From contig JALVVQ010000288.1 in NCBI GenBank assembly GCA_027023325.1, forward strand, positions 1 to 6,870: a stretch of 6,870 bases of DNA, in the 5' to 3' direction. Position numbers and translations under genes: made by a program. Under the pieces are notes generated by a model. It saw only the letters and a list, made by a program, of their open reading frames with translations. It ran no database searches and was not told the origin of the DNA. Positions 5,453 to 6,870 of the stretch are shown here, piece after piece; the first letter of the stretch is position 1; each line of letters begins with the position of its first letter. The stretch is from Campylobacteraceae bacterium (GTDB taxonomy: Bacteria; Campylobacterota; Campylobacteria; Campylobacterales; Sulfurovaceae).

Positions 5453-5761
5453 CTTTTCAAATGCCTCTGTGATCTCCTCTGCTTGCACAAGACCTTCCAA
5501 AAATATCTTTCCCTCCAGCAGCAGTGTCGGGTCTTTGCTGATCCCCTGCGCCAGTGCCTTTTGTGTATCTGCCTCATAAGAGAAATGTACACGCAGCGGC
5601 AGATGCTTGATCGCGCAACTTAGGCGCTTGGAGAATTTGGCGCTCTTGACCCTGTCTCCGTAGATCACAGTATGATAGAGAGGATACTCTGTCTGTTTTG
5701 CATTGAGGATTTCTCCTTCGTGCATACTGTGGCAGGCCTCTCCTGTCGTGATTACAGCCAT
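5435..5761 (-). CDS. Thioredoxin-fold protein lacking the CxxC active site
   Basis: The 108-residue product has a thioredoxin-like core (about 28-106): strand YHTVIYG (29-35), helix SAKFSKRLSCAI (40-51), strand LRVHFSYEAD (56-65), then the cis-proline loop SKDPTLLLEGKIFLEG (75-90, Pro78) and a final helix EEITEAFEKYI (95-105). Where thioredoxins have CxxC it reads GDRVKS (35-40), so no canonical redox site exists; the only cysteines are Cys10 in EACHSMH and Cys49. It may be a binding or scaffold partner, or use Cys10. The ATG lies inside the end of the flavoprotein gene (10-bp overlap), implying coupling. An alternative start at Met13 (5725) has AGGAGAGG (5744-5737) about 11 nt upstream and would remove Cys10. 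The function is unknown; the link to the flavoprotein is inferred from the overlap. Confidence 0.82.
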   Translation of the reverse strand: MAVITTGEACHSMHEGEILNAKQTEYPLYHTVIYGDRVKSAKFSKRLSCAIKHLPLRVHFSYEADTQKALAQGISKDPTLLLEGKIFLEGLVQAEEITEAFEKYISMS

Positions 5762-6870
5762 CTCTCAATCTTGAGTAGCTTCTGCACGATGGGCTTCTCA
5801 AGCTTTTTGAGCATCACCTCTCCCATCATTTTCTTGGCAAGCATAATAAAGGCTTCACTGATTGTAGGATGAGGGTGAATGGTATTGATAATATCTTTTA
5901 GCTTGAGTCCTTTGCCGACGATCAGGGCTGCCTCTCCGCCAATCGCCTGTGCCTGTGGATGCAAGATAGAGATGCCTATGATCTTTTTGGATTTCTTTTT
6001 GACCACAAATTTCAGGTAGCCTTCATCCTCATTTTCTATCTGCGACTTCGCTTCTGTAGCAAAATCAAACTTGTCTATGATGACATCCAATCCTCTTTTG
6101 TGCGCTTCTGCCTCACTGATACCTGCCTCGGCATAGTTTGGCTCAGTGAAAAGCACCCAGGAGTTGATATCATAATTCACCGAAAACAGATCATGCTCCA
6201 AGAAAAGATTTTGTGCGATTGTATGGGCACCATACTGTGCCGTGTGGGCAAACTGAGGATATCCTTTGGCGACATCACCATTGGCAAAAACCTGTGCATT
6301 GCTTGTCTTGAGGTGCTTGTTGACGATGATACCTTTTTTGTCATATGCTACACCTGCTTTTTCCAGTTGCAGACTCTCCATGTTGGGTACGCGACCGGCA
6401 GCGCTGAGGAGCCTTTGGACGATGAGTTGCTTTTTGGTCTCTCCCTGCGTATATCCTACAGTAAAACTGTCATTCTCGTAGGCTACATCCTCTACCGTGC
6501 TGTTGAGTAGTAGGTTGACATGTGCCATATTTTGCAATTTTTCCAGCAGGACTTCAGCGGCTTCCAGATCTATGTGCTTGAGTATCTTGTCACCTCTGAC
6601 AAAAAGAGACACCTCCACACCCAGCCTGGAGAGAATCATTGCCAACTCCACTGCAATCGCACCACTACCGATAATACCCATACTCTCAGGCAGTTCCATC
6701 TTGGCAAAGAAGTCACTGTTAGTCCAGATCTTCTCTGCCCTATTACCATTATAGTGCGGGATAAAGCTTCTGGATCCTGTAGCGATCACTGCTTTGGCAA
6801 AGGTAATAGTCTTTTCATCATCCCCGGCAGTCAGTTTGATACTCTTCGGTGACGCGAAGACCCCGTCTCC
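5752..6870 (-). CDS. FAD-dependent pyridine nucleotide-disulfide oxidoreductase, N-terminus outside the window
   Basis: The frame stays open to the right edge, giving 372 visible residues; about 100 N-terminal residues, including the FAD GxGxxG and the CxxxxC redox disulfide, are missing. A GTG at 6789 is internal, since the preceding residues (VFASPK...ITFAKA) continue the family pattern into ATGSRSFIP (30-38). The NAD(P) motif is IIGSGAIAVELA (66-77), then VSLFVRGDKIL (87-97); the second FAD motif is FANGDV (195-200). The dimerisation domain ends with IHPHPTISE (331-339), whose His334-Glu339 pair is the catalytic dyad of dihydrolipoamide dehydrogenase, glutathione reductase and mercuric reductase. 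Arg after LFV resembles glutathione reductase and suggests NADPH. The C-terminus (LEKPIVQKLLKIERWL) is basic and amphipathic and has no vicinal cysteines, so a classical MerA is unlikely. Its substrate is unknown; it may feed the neighbouring thioredoxin/ArsC proteins. Confidence 0.92.
   Translation of the reverse strand, partial: GDGVFASPKSIKLTAGDDEKTITFAKAVIATGSRSFIPHYNGNRAEKIWTNSDFFAKMELPESMGIIGSGAIAVELAMILSRLGVEVSLFVRGDKILKHIDLEAAEVLLEKLQNMAHVNLLLNSTVEDVAYENDSFTVGYTQGETKKQLIVQRLLSAAGRVPNMESLQLEKAGVAYDKKGIIVNKHLKTSNAQVFANGDVAKGYPQFAHTAQYGAHTIAQNLFLEHDLFSVNYDINSWVLFTEPNYAEAGISEAEAHKRGLDVIIDKFDFATEAKSQIENEDEGYLKFVVKKKSKKIIGISILHPQAQAIGGEAALIVGKGLKLKDIINTIHPHPTISEAFIMLAKKMMGEVMLKKLEKPIVQKLLKIERWL

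Noticed and set aside
5574..5801. 75-codon minus-strand frame overlapping the thioredoxin-like and flavoprotein genes
   Set aside because: Arg/Ser-rich out-of-frame translation; the other frame carries the thioredoxin-fold pattern.
5959..6510. 183-codon plus-strand open frame opposite the flavoprotein
   Set aside because: It is antisense to the FAD/NAD domains, its translation has no recognisable domain, and the minus-strand frame shows clear family motifs.
6787..6789. GTG as the start of the flavoprotein gene
   Set aside because: The frame remains open for 27 more codons to the window edge and those residues continue the family pattern before ATGSRS, so the GTG is an internal Val.
5752..6870. 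Calling the flavoprotein mercuric reductase (merA)
   Set aside because: The C-terminus lacks the vicinal cysteine pair of classical MerA and no mercury transport genes are present in the window.
1..6870. CRISPR array, tRNA, rRNA, insertion sequence or attachment site
   Set aside because: No regularly spaced repeats, cloverleaf-like segments, transposase or integrase frames were seen by reading both strands.

Overview
The window looks like the chromosome of a Campylobacterota (epsilonproteobacterial) species of the Sulfurovum/Sulfurimonas kind. This is an inference from protein style, from extended -10 promoters (TGnTATAAT) with poor or absent -35 boxes, and from compact gene packing. No rRNA or other marker gene is present to prove it. 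No RNA gene, CRISPR array, insertion sequence or integrase was found.

Layout. A short open frame at the left edge (2-127, +) is probably the tail of an unrecognised gene. It is followed by a LysE/RhtB-type amino-acid exporter (161-784, +), then an AT-rich intergenic region holding overlapping hairpins, an extended -10 promoter and a 26-bp dyad. Next is a stand-alone AAA+ ATPase with a winged helix and a DUF4143-like C-terminus (904-2109, +), visibly lower in GC than its neighbours. It converges, with only 12 bp between stops, on a Pif1/RecD-like superfamily 1B helicase with a C-terminal HTH_40-like domain (3855-2122, -). Behind the helicase, on the same strand, is a DUF1905 protein (4216-3938, -) whose promoter suggests a leaderless transcript.

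The right part (6870-4293, -) is a redox/arsenate cluster read leftward: a flavoprotein disulfide reductase cut by the window edge, a thioredoxin-fold protein without CxxC that overlaps it by 10 bp, a thioredoxin-coupled arsenate reductase ArsC with Cys10/Cys82/Cys89, an 77-residue CxxC thioredoxin overlapping arsC by ATGA, and a single-domain rhodanese. ArsC of this class is re-reduced by thioredoxin, so the small thioredoxin next to it is the natural partner, and the NADPH-type flavoprotein may supply electrons. The genes for an arsenite exporter and an ArsR repressor are not in the window.

The best regulatory observation is a near-consensus promoter (TTGATA, 17 nt, extended -10 TGCTACAAT) just upstream of arsC. 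Its -35 box lies inside a perfect inverted repeat (TATATCA-N8-TGATATA), so arsC and the thioredoxin may form a separately controlled unit inside the longer cluster. I found no convincing wholly new system; the most unusual items are the CxxC-less thioredoxin, the internal arsC operator/promoter, and the ATPase with its promoter-overlapping dyad.
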